Below are positions 18,311-29,659 of a stretch of DNA of 64,000 bases, piece after piece. The first letter of the stretch is position 1. Each line of letters opens with the position of its first letter. Source of the stretch: Isoetes taiwanensis (Eukaryota; Streptophyta; Lycopodiopsida; Isoetales; Isoetaceae); NCBI GenBank assembly GCA_021234155.1, contig JAJEKV010000072.1, positions 5,559,620 to 5,623,619 on the forward strand. The letters are read 5' to 3'. A model generated the notes under the pieces. It saw only the letters and a program-made list of their open reading frames with translations. It had not been told where the DNA came from and searched no databases. A program made the position numbers and the translations under genes.

Positions 18311-18684
18311 GACTTGGGTCCTAACAATGGCTCCAAGTGGTTTGTGGGAAGCAAGGCCTCAAAGCCGAAGTGGTTTGATTCTCCTGAGTGGGATCCTTTT
18401 GAGGACATCAAGGAAGGATACTTTGTGCTAGTAAGGCCTGACGATGAGGATTGTCCAATATGGTTAGGGGTGGCACTCTCTGATGTTACCACCACCATGG
18501 CTGATGGAGAGGAGTTGCGTCCTGGATTCCAAATTCAATATTGGGAGCCCATTGGAAGACACAAGAAAGGCAACTTGAAGGAGCAATACACCGATTGCTG
18601 GAAGAAGAAGTGGAGGGCAAATCATGCTGATCCTCAAAGGAGGGAATTGGTGGAGTGTGTGGTATGGTCATATCCAATTTGTCA
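18311..18684 (+). pseudogene. Partial unrecognised gene on the + strand, broken by a transposon
   Basis: Open frame from 18311 (after a TAA at 18308) to the (AAGG)n tail at 18686. It reads SKASKPKWFDSPEWDPFEDI, EGYFVLVRPDDEDCPIWLGV, FQIQYWEPIGRHKKGN and CWKKKWRANHADPQRRELV. The Trp-rich, beta-like pattern (xFVLVRPxx...IWLGVAL...FQIQYWEP) resembles small chromatin-reader folds such as Tudor or BAH, but this is only an impression. No start Met is convincing, so it is more likely an internal exon. A possible acceptor ATTCTGACAG|TGG lies at 18239. The insertion at 18685 ends the frame. Confidence 0.5.
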
Positions 18685-19610
18685 CATTTCAAAGGAAGGA
18701 AGGAAGGAAGGAAGTATATTTTTACGTCGCACCACAAAGGCAGCGTCACGAAGGACATGCGACCACAAGTACAAAGAAAACAAAAATACATTGCATGGGC
18801 GAAGTCGTGAGCACCATGGCCTGGATTAAAAAACCCCACTGGGAAAAAAACCGCTGCCATGATGACCACACCAGATCAAAAGCTATGTTTGGCTGCAAAA
18901 GCAACAAGCATACCTCCAACAAACGGAACTTCAACAAACGCCCCAACCGTAACCTCTTCACGCCTAGGTGCCGAAGTACTGGTGCGGACTCATGCACGCC
19001 ACAAACCTCCATCCTCTCTCAATCAAAACCAAAGGGGCAAATAGATGCTGATCATGCAGATCCCGGTGCCGACCCCCGAGTAACTCGATCAAACCACTAG
19101 ACCATAAGAGCTGCCCCGTAAAACGGTAGAGTCCCAAAACCCCCATAGCAACGACTACAGCAGAAAAGGCGGTGGATCGCGGAGGGCACCGGGCTGAAGT
19201 CGAAAACCAACGCATCCAATAAGCCCAAGCGCCCGTCCAGCGCCAGGAAGGCGGGCCAGGGAAAACGCCGAGAAGTTGCTCTGAGGAGGTGCATCCTCCA
19301 GCCACTGCGCCAAGGCGCCAAAGACCCCCCTCCATCGTGTGCTCCAAATCTCCACAAGCATGCTTTCGCAGCGCTCCTCGCCGAGCATGCACCGGTGCTC
19401 GGCAGCACCGGTGGTCCGCCTCCGACGCCATCCATCACTTTGCCAGGCCTAGGCGCCATCCATCACCGCCGGAGAGGCTCCTCGGCAGCGCCCGTGCACC
19501 CTCAGCCCGGAAGCAATCCGTTGATGCTGCCACAACCCCAAAGCAATCTGTTCAGGCTGCCAAAAAAACCCCAAGACACACAAGATCCTAAAAAGAGAGA
19601 TGGAGAAAGC
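18685..19610 (-). mobile_element. Non-autonomous element sharing the LINE-A 3' end (~0.9 kb)
   Basis: In element sense (- strand) it runs from about 19610 through a GC-rich body without conserved protein to a 3' end made of a stem-loop (18812-18864), GCGACGTAAAAATATAC and (TTCC)n at 18686-18704. This 3' end nearly matches LINE-A (GGACGTTAAAATATAC plus TTCC repeats), so LINE-A machinery probably mobilised it. I see no tRNA-like A and B boxes at its 5' part, so it is not an ordinary SINE. Its exact 5' edge and target duplication are not determined. Open frames across it (for example 19097-19459) look like GC-driven chance frames. Confidence 0.72.
18812..18864 (-). other. 3' stem-loop of the non-autonomous element
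   Basis: CACCATGGC (18812-18820) pairs with GCCATGATG (18856-18864), 8 of 9 positions. In element sense the loop holds CCC-AGT-GGG and GGTTTTTTAATCC, the conserved core of the family. Confidence 0.65.
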
Positions 19611-19614
19611 CATG

Positions 19615-20200
19615 AGTAACCTCCATGCTATAGCACTGTATGAGGGTAGATAATATTGAGAAGCTTGAAAACTTTCACAACTCATGGTTTGTAAAATTTA
19701 CGAGGAAAACAAGTGACCCAGTTCTTGGTGTGTGATGTGTAATTCTATTCAAGCATTCAATTCAATTTTTTTTTCCTTTAGTATGAGTTCCATTTTCAGT
19801 CTGAGTTCCAAATGTCGAGATCTGACCCACTTTAATTAAATGCGACTTTATTATTGTTGATTAACACACAAAAAAAGTTGTAATAACTTAGATTCTGAAC
19901 TCCGATTCAGCTACACGTAAACCACCGGAAAGCGAAATTCCTCGCCTTTTTCATGTTTGTTTAAAACAGGTATTTTTTGCCCTGGTGGTTTCTGGCGGCG
20001 CCGCTTACAGCATCGCCATACTTCAATTAAATTGAGTTCATATCATATACTGACAAAAAGATCCTCTCCATTTCAAATCACAGCACAGATCACTGATATT
20101 TACTGATTCATTTAATCAAACACTAACCCAGACAAAATATTTGTATAATTTTAAGTAAAAAGCTTGAAACGTACATTTTACTACAGCCTGACTACAGGAA
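19615..20200. other. No gene recognised
   Basis: AT-rich sequence after the non-autonomous element. I see only short frames and no clear repeat. Confidence 0.6.
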
Positions 20201-20220
20201 TATTTGCCTCTGGCAAATGG

Positions 20221-20460
20221 TTACAGTGATCTATTGAGTAAGAGGCTTTGAAAATACATTTTCGTATATAACTGCGGCCTCACGACTTCCTGATATCTGT
20301 GCCTTGCAGTGATCATGTCTTCCTTTGCTTGTCTTTGCCGCTGGAGGAAAAAACAAGATGCAAGGGAACAAGATGCCTCTATCATGTGAAGTTGGGTCTT
20401 CCATTGAATGGAATAAGGAGCTGCAGAGCAAAGCCGCCCATCTCTGCAAGAATAGTTAAG
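20221..20460 (-). other. Possible terminal exon(s) of an unrecognised host gene
   Basis: On the - strand a strong acceptor CTTGTTTTTTCCTCCAG precedes CGGCAAAGACAAGCAAAGG (about 20343). The following frame QRQAKEDMITARHRYQEV...YTKMYFQSLLLNRSL ends at a stop near 20221. A second acceptor-like site, CTATTCTTGCAG, lies about 105 bases upstream. The charged sequence looks protein-like but matches no family I know, and a second frame over the same bases is also open, so this is weak. Confidence 0.25.
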
Positions 20461-20924
20461 GAAGCACAAACTCTGCATGGTCGATCTTTTTTGGGCGTTC
20501 TTCCTCATAAGGCAAGTCTCCTTATAAGGCATAAATGCATATCTATTGCAAGGTAAAAAATGATGATATACTGCCATCGGAACTCAAGAACATGTAAAAC
20601 ATCAAAAAAATCATTAGAAGCTTCTCCGCTTCAAGACGGCATCAGGATCCCTACACAGGGAATGAACTCGACAAACAAGAAAATATATATCACTGAGCTC
20701 CAAAACTGCTCCATTTAAAAAGGAAAGTCGCCAGACATGTAGCCTCAACTATCAAGACCTCCAAAAACTCGCCGAGAACTCAAGCGCTTCGACGAGCATG
20801 GAAAGCGGCATGGGCGAAGCTCCGGAGCTCCGCCATAGCCGGACGCAGAAAGAAAGAGAAAGGAAAAGTACAACTGGGAAAAAAAATACTATTTTCTGCC
20901 TCGTCACCGGTATTTTGCTTTCCG

Positions 20925-21245
20925 GTGGCTTACGTGAGGGAGCCGCCTAGTTCTCGAGGTTTTCGGGGGAAACCGACAACGGTGCCGCCCACTGCCGGTT
21001 TCCCACCCGAAACCTCTCGGGGTTTCCGGGAGGAAACCGGCAGCAGCGCCGCCGCTCGCGACTGCGTCGCTGCCGGTTTCCCACCCGAAACCTCTCCAAC
21101 CAGGCGGTTCCCTAGCACATTCCTAATTGGATTCGTCGCAAAAAAAGTTACGGCGCCGCTGCCGGATTCCCACCCGAAACCCCTCCAACCAGGCGGTTCC
21201 CTAGCACATAACTAGCACATTCCTAATTGGATTCGTCGCAAAAAA
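20925..21245. repeat. GC-rich imperfect tandem repeats
   Basis: CCGGTTTCCCACCCGAAACC recurs three times, and the segment CTCCAACCAGGCGGTTCCCTAGCACA...TTCCTAATTGGATTCGTCGC is duplicated about 115 bp apart (about 21092-21130 and 21184-21240). The block stands out from its AT-rich surroundings. It could be a promoter-like GC island for the possible transcript that starts near 21.3 kb, or a repeat fragment. The 96-codon frame over it is repeat-driven. Confidence 0.6.
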
Positions 21246-21289
21246 ATTATCCTTTCTATAAAAAATACCCTTAAGACAATGGAAATTCC

Positions 21290-23700
21290 ATAATTCGCTT
21301 GGGGGTATCTAGGCTACATTCATTGCGAACCATTGTTGGCCTCTTTTGGCGCTCGGGCAGTCTCAAGGAACCGGAGGAGCTAAATCTTATTTCGATTCAA
21401 CTATCGTTGCTTCGAGCTATGAGCACTTCGACGAGTTCCAGCGCCTAGCCTTCGTTTTGTAGCTGGAGGTAGGTTGTCTTGCATGTAACCATGTTTTTCT
21501 TTTGCCCTTTGGTATGCGAGCAGATACTGTCAAGTCTGTTGGCCTTTATATGCAAGCAAACACTGGTCGAAATCAGATTGGCGCTACAAGATTTGGGCAT
21601 TGAATCATTAACTTTTGAATGAGACCTTATTACTGTTTACCTTCATATGCTGCCTTTGTCCTGAGCAAGTTTGATTTTACTGTGGATTAATCATACATGG
21701 ACTGACAATATGTAGGTTTTCTTTTCGTTTTTCTCTTATGTTTTTCTATTGTCTTTTTAGCATAAATATTGGTCCGTGCACATGAACGCAGGTAAGAACA
21801 GCATCTGCAAGCTATATTGCCAGTAAGAACAATGTGAGGATGAGCATTTTCTATGCCATCTCAGGATCGAGTTGCATTGGATTTATCCCTCCATAGCCTT
21901 GCATTAGGAAAGATTGGGCATAAACATACAAAGTGTTTGCTTGTAGTTATTGCTATGGCATATAGAATATAGGTTATATATAGAGCAGCAGTAGAAGATC
22001 GGGCCAACAGAATGGGCTATCTTAATGTTGGAATGGAACAGAAAAGCAGAAGAGACCCTTATAATTGTATGGCCTTTTTTTGCATGCAGATAACTACCTG
22101 TTTAACTTGCAATTTTATTCAGTCAAGTGCACTGAAGGTAATGATTTCTTTGATGCTAACTTATTGATTTTGAGATTTTATAGCAATTTGGCAGTTGGAT
22201 CATGTAAGCAGAGTAGATTCAACAAAATTTCAGATGCAAGTCAAAAGTTTTGTTAGCATGACCTCTTTTCCTGCAAATGATTGTTCTGGTTACGTAGCAT
22301 GTCTTTCCTTGAGGGAGACCCCCATGTTGGCTATGAGCTTCACCATAAAGTGATTTGTAAAATTCAATATGTATAATTATGAATGAGGTATGAGCTCAAC
22401 GAAGTGATGCATCTGCTTTCTTGGCAGGTTGAAACGTCATAGTTTGGCTAACAGGGAGCTGGTTTTACTTTGCTGATATGGTATGGCTCCTCTGTCAGAA
22501 CTTATGTGGCAATTCAGTGTAACATATGAATACACTAAGAACGTTTTTGATGGCATAAAAAGTCAAATTGGTGCAAATAAAGCATATGCTTAAACTGAGC
22601 GTTAACTCAATGAAGAGTAGGGCCATCTTCTGTGTATTTGAAAGCATATTGCATGGATAGGGTAAACACTAGAAATACTTTAGCCAGAAGAGGACATTTG
22701 GTCGATGTACCGTTTTAGTTGATTACTAATTTTCCTGTGTGTTTTTGCATTATACGTGGCAGTCGGCAATTTTCAATTTCCAATCCTTTTTGACAGCGGC
22801 CTTATTGGTGTTGTGTACTTGCACATACATCAAGATGCACTTTCCTACAGTGTTGAGCAGAAGAACTGGGTAAACTATTGAAATCAGCACACTAGTATTT
22901 CTCTTTTAGATAATTAAAAAGCAGCCTGTTTAATGTTCATAGAATTCTCAAGAATCTGCTAGTGAGGAGGTTGAACTGTTCTGTTGGCTGTCTGGTTTAG
23001 TTAGAATGTGTTTTCTCTTTACTTCTCCACCTGTTTAGCTATCATTAGAAGCAGTAAAAGCGAATGAGTCGGCCACTCTTAACAGCGTCTAAGGCTTAGT
23101 CAGCTAGTTGACGAATTTGGCCGCTCTTAACAGCATCTAAGGCTTAATCAGCTAGGTGAGCAATTAAAGTTAGCATTAATATGGATCCCTTTCTAAGAAC
23201 TTTTTTCAACAGCTTTCGGGGCTTCTTCTGGAAAGCTGCCCGGATAGGTACACCTGCAACTTATCAGACAGTTATTGGTTTATAATTTTCTCATCTTGAA
23301 TCTTTATGTTATTATTTTTTACAGGGGAACGTTTGAGTCCTTGGGTGGGAGCAGCTTGTTTTTGTATGGGATTGTATATGTTGTTTTTCTGATTTGCAAA
23401 TGAACAAAGCACTCCAGTCGCAGTTTCCCTATGTTAGTCTGGGCTCTAAATTACCCCATGGTAACCATGCAGCTACTCATGAATATGAGTGCAATTCAAA
23501 TAAAGTAACTTCAATTGTCTGGTTTTCAGGAAGTCACAACCATTAGATATGCAGCTTCGTGACAGAAAAGCATATAACTACAACTTTGCTCCATCTGTTT
23601 TGTGCGTGCCTAATATTAAGATCCAAAGCTTGGAGTATTGTGTTAAAAGGCTTTTAATTTTGTGTAATCAAATCGTAGTGAGTGAGGTTGCTAGGCTTAA
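21290..23700 (+). other. Possible spliced transcript without recognisable coding exons
   Basis: Several splice-like signals on the + strand: GGAG|GTAGGT (about 21467), ACGCAG|GTAAGAAC (about 21791), TTTCTTGGCAG|GTTGAAACG (about 22428) and GGTTTTCAG|GAAGTCAC (about 23530). T-rich stretches between them resemble plant introns. No exon gives a credible protein. It may be the 5' UTR of a gene, a long non-coding RNA or chance. A ~55 bp tandem duplication (GGCC-CTCTTAACAGC-TCTAAGGCTTA-TCAGCTAG) sits at 23066-23160. Confidence 0.25.
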
Positions 23701-26085
23701 AAAAGTTTTCAAAGGGCATAGCTACCCGGAACGGTAACCGGAATGAGGCCTTGAAAACTGGAACCGGAATATTCAACTCTGATTTTAACAAATTTGGCGT
23801 TCCTATAAGATTGGTAATTAACAGTTTAAATTGCCAGAGGAAAATATGTAATAATGGTCAAATGAAACTTAGACTTAATCATGTTTTATTATTATTGGCT
23901 GCTGCGATACATTTTCTTGGTTTCAAACCTTTGGGTTATTAAGGTTTGAGGTTTGATAATGCACTACCTGGATAATAATAGGTTTGTTTTACTTTGAATG
24001 GTGTAGAACGTACTTCAACATGCCCTGTTTGGCTACATGTAATATTCTAATAAGTTTGCCTAAATTGTTTTAGTATGAAATACTTTCCAATAGAAAATTG
24101 ACCTCTAATGAGGAAAATACTAGGTTTGCATACATTCAACATTAGGCCTAACATTTAGAGGAGGGCTTAAATCAATACGTGGGTACTGTTTGGAGGAGGG
24201 GATGTGGGCATCGCCTCAAATACATTCTTTATTAGTGATATTGCTTTCAAGGAGTTGTATTTAGTATATGAGGAGGAATGAATTAATTAGTGCACGAATG
24301 CCTAGCTTTGTCGGGCTTTTAGTAACAACTTGAAGTGAGCTTTGGAGGGCAAGTGCAATTTATGTCAAAATAAAAATATAATGGAGGCTGAATCCTTACA
24401 TGCCTAAAATTGCATGCTCAAGAATGAAGGTAGTTGACATAGCATGAAGGTTATCTGATGAGTGTGTTACTAAAGATAACAATTTCTCATTGCTCTAGGC
24501 AATGGTGGCTTGATATCATGACAATAGTGCAACTAAGAAATGAGGCATTATGGAGAAATGGTCTAATAAAAAATCCCCATATTAAAATCTTGACTTGACT
24601 GCCATGATTTACAGCACGCAAAAATAATCTAAATTGATATTTGACATGTGTCCAACATTGTAAATCTTTGGCAAGATTAATATGTTGGGTTTCACATAAG
24701 CATTTTGTGATTCAAATTATTCAAAACGATGCTCCAATAACCCAATAAATGAACAAATAACAAAGGCATGACTGCTTAATTTTCCTAAATGTTCTGCCCA
24801 AGCAAAAGAACCAACCTGTTGGGAATCTAGTACATGGTCCTTGGCAACTAATCCTTGGCAATTAAGGACCTAATACATGGTTCTTGTGATGTACAATTTT
24901 TAGACACGCCATCCAATTTGGGTAATTTTTCAAAATCATGGTCTTGCAAGTCGTTATCATATCTTGGTTAATTTGTAGAGAGCCTGCAAGCCATTATCAT
25001 TTTGTATGAGATCTTGCAAGCCATTATCATATCTCAGTTAATTTGTATGAGAGCTTTCTTGAATCATGCTTCTGCTAGCTATAATCATACCAGCCAACCC
25101 ATGTGAGTTTTTTAGAACATGGATTTGCAATCCATTATCGTATCTCAGTTAATTTGTATGAGAATAATTAATTTGTATGAGAGCTTACACTTCTGCTAGC
25201 AGCATATATAGATGCCAAATCATAAAGCATGATAAGCTGATGTCTACTAATCACTTTAAAATAAATTTTACAGAGAATGTGCAAACATCAATACATGATC
25301 CTTGGCAACTGAGGACCTAATACATGGTTCTAATACATGTCATTGGCAATCAAATGTAGAATTCAAAGTTAATTCATTAAGGGATCCAAAGTAAATTCTA
25401 CCAGTAGTCATCTAAAATCAAAAGTCAAATATGGACGTGAACGTGCAAACATGGCAAATTGAAACTCAATAAGCTCAATGGAAAGAAGAATCACAGATGC
25501 TTTTTCTGGACAATATGCTTTGTACCAAAAACCTTAAAGATATTCAAATTGTCAAGCTGTTTTAAAGATATTCGAATTGTTAAGTTGTGGCTCAAATTCC
25601 CTGCTTACTTAAAGATTTGTGGCTACAAAAATCTGACAAAGAACAACATTGCATATGAATAGAACTCTACATTTACAGAGCAAAGAACAAACTTACCTAT
25701 GCTAAACCTAAAGAAGTTTGCCTTGGAGGAGAATAGAACCCGTTAACTCTGTTGCATTACATTCTCCTACCAAAAATGTTATGAAAACTAAATCATTTTA
25801 GAATCAATCTCAGTTTTTCTTAAATAGAGAAAAATTGATGTTGAGCTGATGTTGATTTGAAAGAAGAGGTGTCAAGCTCTTCTATAAATTCAGTGCAAAA
25901 TGTATTTGATGAAGCAACTACTAAATTAACCTAGCAGAAATAATGTAAATCTCTCACCATGTTGCGTTAGCATGATCCTTTGCACCTCTTGCTTCTTGTT
26001 TTGCCTTACTAACAACATATCATAATGCCATAGGACAAATCATTCTGGGAAAGCCACTAGGCTTGTCATTCATCACAGCAGCAGT
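23700..26085. other. No gene recognised; local imperfect repeats
   Basis: AT-rich. At 24830-25370 the phrases CATTATCATATCTCAGTTAATTTG, GCTTCTGCTAGC and CCTTGGCAACT-AGGACCTAATACATGG recur three or more times in broken order, which suggests a decayed tandem array or nested repeat. No coding or RNA gene is supported. Confidence 0.55.
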
Positions 26086-26184
26086 ATACAATGTTTGGAA
26101 GAAGAGAGAGGGGTAGCCGACCATAGGAACAATATCGGACTACCCCAAAAAAGAAAATGTGCCAAGGCAATATAGAAGGGCAAT

Positions 26185-26261
26185 GGCGACAACTTCTCAT
26201 CGGGATAAAAAACCCCGCCCTTTCGGGTTTTCGAGGAAAACCCTAATGAGAAATGGTCGCC
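26185..26261 (-). other. 3' stem-loop of the 26 kb element
   Basis: GGCGAC (26185-26190) pairs with GTCGCC (26256-26261), and TTCTCAT (26194-26200) pairs with ATGAGAA (26246-26252). In element sense the interior is GGGTTTTCCTCG, AAAA, CCC-GAAA-GGG and GGGGTTTTTTATCCC, the GAAA-tetraloop version of the family. Confidence 0.82.
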
Positions 26262-26570
26262 ACCAACCTCGAATGTGTTGCCTGGAGAACAGAGAAACCG
26301 GACGAGAGCGAAGGCAAACATAGAGCACGACCCCCAAACAACAGCGAAAAAACCCCAAATGGAACGAAGAGGATGACGAATGGAAAAACAGCAGGACCCC
26401 TACAGACGGCGGAATACAGCGAGATCCTGCAATACCAAAAAACTCCCAAGAAACACCCGTAAAAAGTTAGAGAAACAAGCATAGCCACAAAAAGAATCTG
26501 CATCAAGAAAGCCCGAAGATATAAGGAATGAAAATAGGTAGAAAAAGAGCAGAACAGAAAAAGACAGCAT

Positions 26571-26735
26571 CACCCATAGGGTGGAAAAAGCATCACCCAG
26601 CGGGTGGAAAATCATTATATAAAGATATGCATCACCCTCAAGGTGGAAATAAACAGCATCACCCGCAGGCGGAGAAAAACACAGAAAGATGCCAAGGAAA
26701 CAACAACATGGGAAAAGCCACACCCACAGGTGGAG
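26571..26735 (-). repeat. Five tandem mini-hairpin units
   Basis: Units at about 26571, 26594, 26633, 26660 and 26721 on the + strand read CATCACCC-N3-GGGTGGAAA with variations. In element sense each is a small stem such as CACCC-TAT-GGGTG. Spacing ranges from 23 to 61 bases. The stems vary (CACCT with GGGTG, CCGC with GCGG) but keep most pairing. Confidence 0.72.
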
Positions 26736-26914
26736 AACAACAAAGAGTGCGTGAACCAATAAGAATACAAATGACAAAGACTCATACACCCACGCAGCAG
26801 GGCGGGAAGGGAGGGAAGCTATGAGAAAGAAGAAATGCCGCTGTGAGAAGACGTCGATAACCGGCCTGAAAATGGAAATGACCTAATATAGGGGCTCGTC
26901 CTTTCCCAGAATGG

Positions 26915-26934
26915 CGATCCGATGGCTCGGATCG
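26915..26934 (-). other. 5' terminal hairpin of the 26 kb element
   Basis: CGATCCGA (26915-26922) and TCGGATCG (26927-26934) form a perfect 8 bp stem with a 4-base loop. The same stem is at 52777-52796 in the nested copy. Confidence 0.75.
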
Positions 26935-26949
26935 ATGGGACACTTTTGG

Positions 26950-29400
26950 CACACTAACATCCATATTAGACTTTAGAGTGATAAAAGAAACTTAGAATTT
27001 ATATCAGGAAGAAAGGAATCTACTAAAAACATCAGTTCTAGCCTCAAGATAAAGGTGCAAATAAAAATGTCAATTGTAAGAAAGATGTCACGTTTTTTTG
27101 CAGTGAGGTTATTTTTAGCAACAAGACCTGCGAAGGGACAATTATACCGAAAACCACAAAACAAACAAAGGAGATATCAACATACCCTAATACAAATGTC
27201 TCATGATGCCTGATGCCTCCCTGCCACTGTAAGTCTGTCTGGCTAGAGACTGGTAGAATAATCGACAAAATTTGTTCCATCCAAAAAAGTTGCACTTGTT
27301 GGGGCTGCACCCATGTTGGCTTGGGACTTTACCACCAGCATTAATTCGACATTACTTTTCCTCTAGGCATTCTTAATCACAATAGAAGTTGGGTCTTGAT
27401 TTTTGTCCATGGTGCATTCTCGCGATGACACGTGGTGACGCCAATACCGCAGAATAGAATTCGGGTCCCCTGATTCTGCTTTACCAGCTCTTCCGATTTT
27501 CCTTAGTGTTTTCTTTTAGGGTTTTGGCCGGCTTGTTTTAGGGTTTCGGCCGTGGCAAATTTCTTCAATCAAGAATAGAGCTACAAGGTGCCAGATCTTC
27601 GCAACTGCCCCTTACAAGACAAGGAAACATGTGTTGTTCATGTGCTCGTCGGGCCATCCCCTCTTCCGGATGCTCCAACTTTCCCGTCATCGATTTTGTA
27701 GCAGAGTTCGGTTGTTGGAATTTTGAGCCACAGATCCTGAACCTGGCTACCCCAAGCTTCAAATCGAGCTCAGCCTTTCTCACCATGAATCTATGCTCGG
27801 ACAACTTTGATACATAGAACAGTTGAGTTAACACAACACTTAGCAGAAATTGAAAGGATTCTGACTGAACAAATGACAGCTCCGCAGGCAGGGGCCCGTC
27901 CCTGCTCTTCATATCCAATAGTGTCGCCCCCCCTTCAGATATTTTATCTAGATTTTAGCTGCTAGCGTGGAATTGACCAGTTTGTTGAAGGAAATTTGGA
28001 AACTTTGCGAGGTCAGGACTTTGAAGCAGGGTAGTCTTCCTAGTTTCTCACTGAGGCATACGTTTTTTTGCCTTGCAATTGGATTTTGGAGTTTCTTTAC
28101 CCTCCAAGCAAAATCGATCCCCAACTTCTATATTGTAGAGGAACTGCAGTTCATCTGCCATTCCAGCACACGGGAGACCCGCTCCTGGCTACCGTCGGTC
28201 GCGTGGTCCCTCCCTATATGTTCGATGGCATCCCAACTTCAGTTCCCCTATACAGAACTTTTTGGCCATACAGGGTCTCAAGAGCGATGACCCACCAATG
28301 CCGCCACTGTCCTGTCGGAATAAGAAATTCTAGATAACGAAAGACGCAGTCCATCCGGTGATGCATCGCTAAGTTCAGGTGCTGGCAGGAGATAGTTTTC
28401 CTTTACCTTAATAAAGACGATACATGAGAGGATGGGAGAACATGAGCCTAAGATCCATTGCTAATCAGGTCTTGGTAGGAGAGAGCTTTACGTTGAAGCA
28501 AAGCTTTTACATCGGCACACGTCAAATTTTATTGAAAAGAACTATACCGCATGCCATGCGTGTCGATATTTAGATAAAGCATAGAGTAGAATCTTCTCCA
28601 TATAAATTACATATGAGAGATTATTATATTCTCTTATAAATATATGTAATAACATCAAATCAATCTTGCTATATGATTAAATCAACATTATAAAAGAGCA
28701 ATTTTACTACTATACAGCTGCTTAAGAACATATATTTTTAATAAAAGTGATTGGCACTTCATAGTATAAAGATTAATTGTAAGGACAACTTCATTATCAT
28801 CATTGCCTTCTTTAACATCAACCCGGGGGGTTCACCTCTATGTTAGGGGCATATGGCATGTGTATGCATCAGGTCGGGAGAAACCCCTATGTATACAGCT
28901 CACCCTCCATAGAAACCTCTATGTATACAGTCTTGTGTTGTCGAAGCAGAATACCCAATTCTATACTTTTACACTCAGTCTAAGCACAATTTACCCTACC
29001 CTTAACCTTATTTTTACGTCCAGTATTTATTCGTGTAGCCTGCCCTCTACCTTACATTTACATCCAAGCTACAAATGTTGCAAGCTTCACAAGTTTTGTC
29101 GATTGCCAATGCTAAAAGTCATATTAGTTGAACTTGATTTTGCCAAAATTGCACATTTGGGATTTTATTTGTGATCGTGGAGTGGCTGTAGAGGACTGTA
29201 GATGTCGTTGAGAGGAAGGCTGGGAATTATAGGCATATGTTCTATACGATCAATGTTTTCACTATATCTACTCCCAATTGAGTTCAAATTAATCTACACT
29301 TGACCCCAATCATGCTTAGAATTTATTTCAATGGTTTAACTCGGGATCTAGGGTTCAATTGTTCCATCTTAGTTCACAATCTTCTTTGCCACGTTGACCA
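26950..29400. other. No gene recognised
   Basis: Several medium frames occur (27565-27918 on -, 27967-28290 and 28068-28337 on +), but they overlap one another and match nothing I know. TTTTAGGGTTTTGGCC...TTTTAGGGTTTCGGCC at 27510-27550 resembles a plant 5' UTR or LTR leader. 28550-28800 is very AT-rich. I cannot support a gene. Confidence 0.5.
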
Positions 29401-29454
29401 TAAAGCAAGCCTAGCCTAGAAGTAGAAATGCTAAAGTAACTTACAAACCCAAAG

Positions 29455-29560
29455 AGAATGTCAACATCTTTTTTCCATTTGTCATCTAGTGCAATCTGCA
29501 TTCTGAATGATTTATGGATTGCCTCTGAATCATTTATGGATTGCCTCTGTGAATGAGTAA
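29455..29560 (-). other. Possible exon of an unrecognised host gene
   Basis: On the - strand SEAIHKSFRMQIALDDKW, then KKDVDILFGF, runs into a strong donor GGGTTT|GTAAGTTAC (about 29450). A 28 bp tandem duplication (CAGAGGCAATCCATAAAT-ATT) lies at its upstream edge. The sequence looks protein-like but is too short to place. Confidence 0.25.
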
Positions 29561-29659
29561 TTTGGTGGTAGGTGAAGGAGTAATTTGGTGGCACAAATAA
29601 AGAAGGTAAAGAAGCATTCTTATATACCGAAGAATAAACATGCATCACAACCAAAATCT

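Larger units (their letters stand above)
26090..26945 (-). mobile_element. Structured non-autonomous LINE-like element (~0.85 kb)
   Basis: In element sense (- strand) it begins TCCCATCGATCCGAG-CATCGGATCGCCATTCT, the same start as the elements nested in the LTR array at 52.77, 53.14, 62.56 and 62.94 kb. It then has five tandem mini-hairpins (26571-26735), the 3' stem-loop (26185-26261) and a second 3' pairing, GTAGTCCGA...TCGGCTAC (about 26109-26145), whose counterpart in the 53.7 kb copy is GTAGTTCGC...GGCTAC. No tRNA-like promoter boxes were found, and its open frames (26243-26506, 26400-26789) are not conserved with the other copies. Target duplications were not identified. Confidence 0.72.

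Noticed and set aside
17677-18498. 273-codon open frame on the - strand with repeated FSTRESR motifs
   Set aside because: The frame is created by the palindrome repeats (CTCGACTCGCGAGTCGAGAA has no stops in this phase). The other strand is open too, and part of it lies antisense to a better coding frame at 18.3-18.7 kb.
19097-19591. Several overlapping frames in the GC-rich body of the 18.7-19.6 kb element
   Set aside because: They are open on both strands in several phases, as expected from high GC and few stop codons, with no conserved motif.
20925-21215. 96-codon Pro/Arg-rich frame (GFPPETS repeats)
   Set aside because: It follows the GC-rich tandem repeat, has no start context or homologue I know, and breaks at the repeat edge.
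26243-26789. Hydrophobic frames on the - strand (possible membrane proteins)
   Set aside because: They lie in the non-autonomous element, overlap each other, and coincide with T-rich hairpin loops. The other copies of the element do not keep them.
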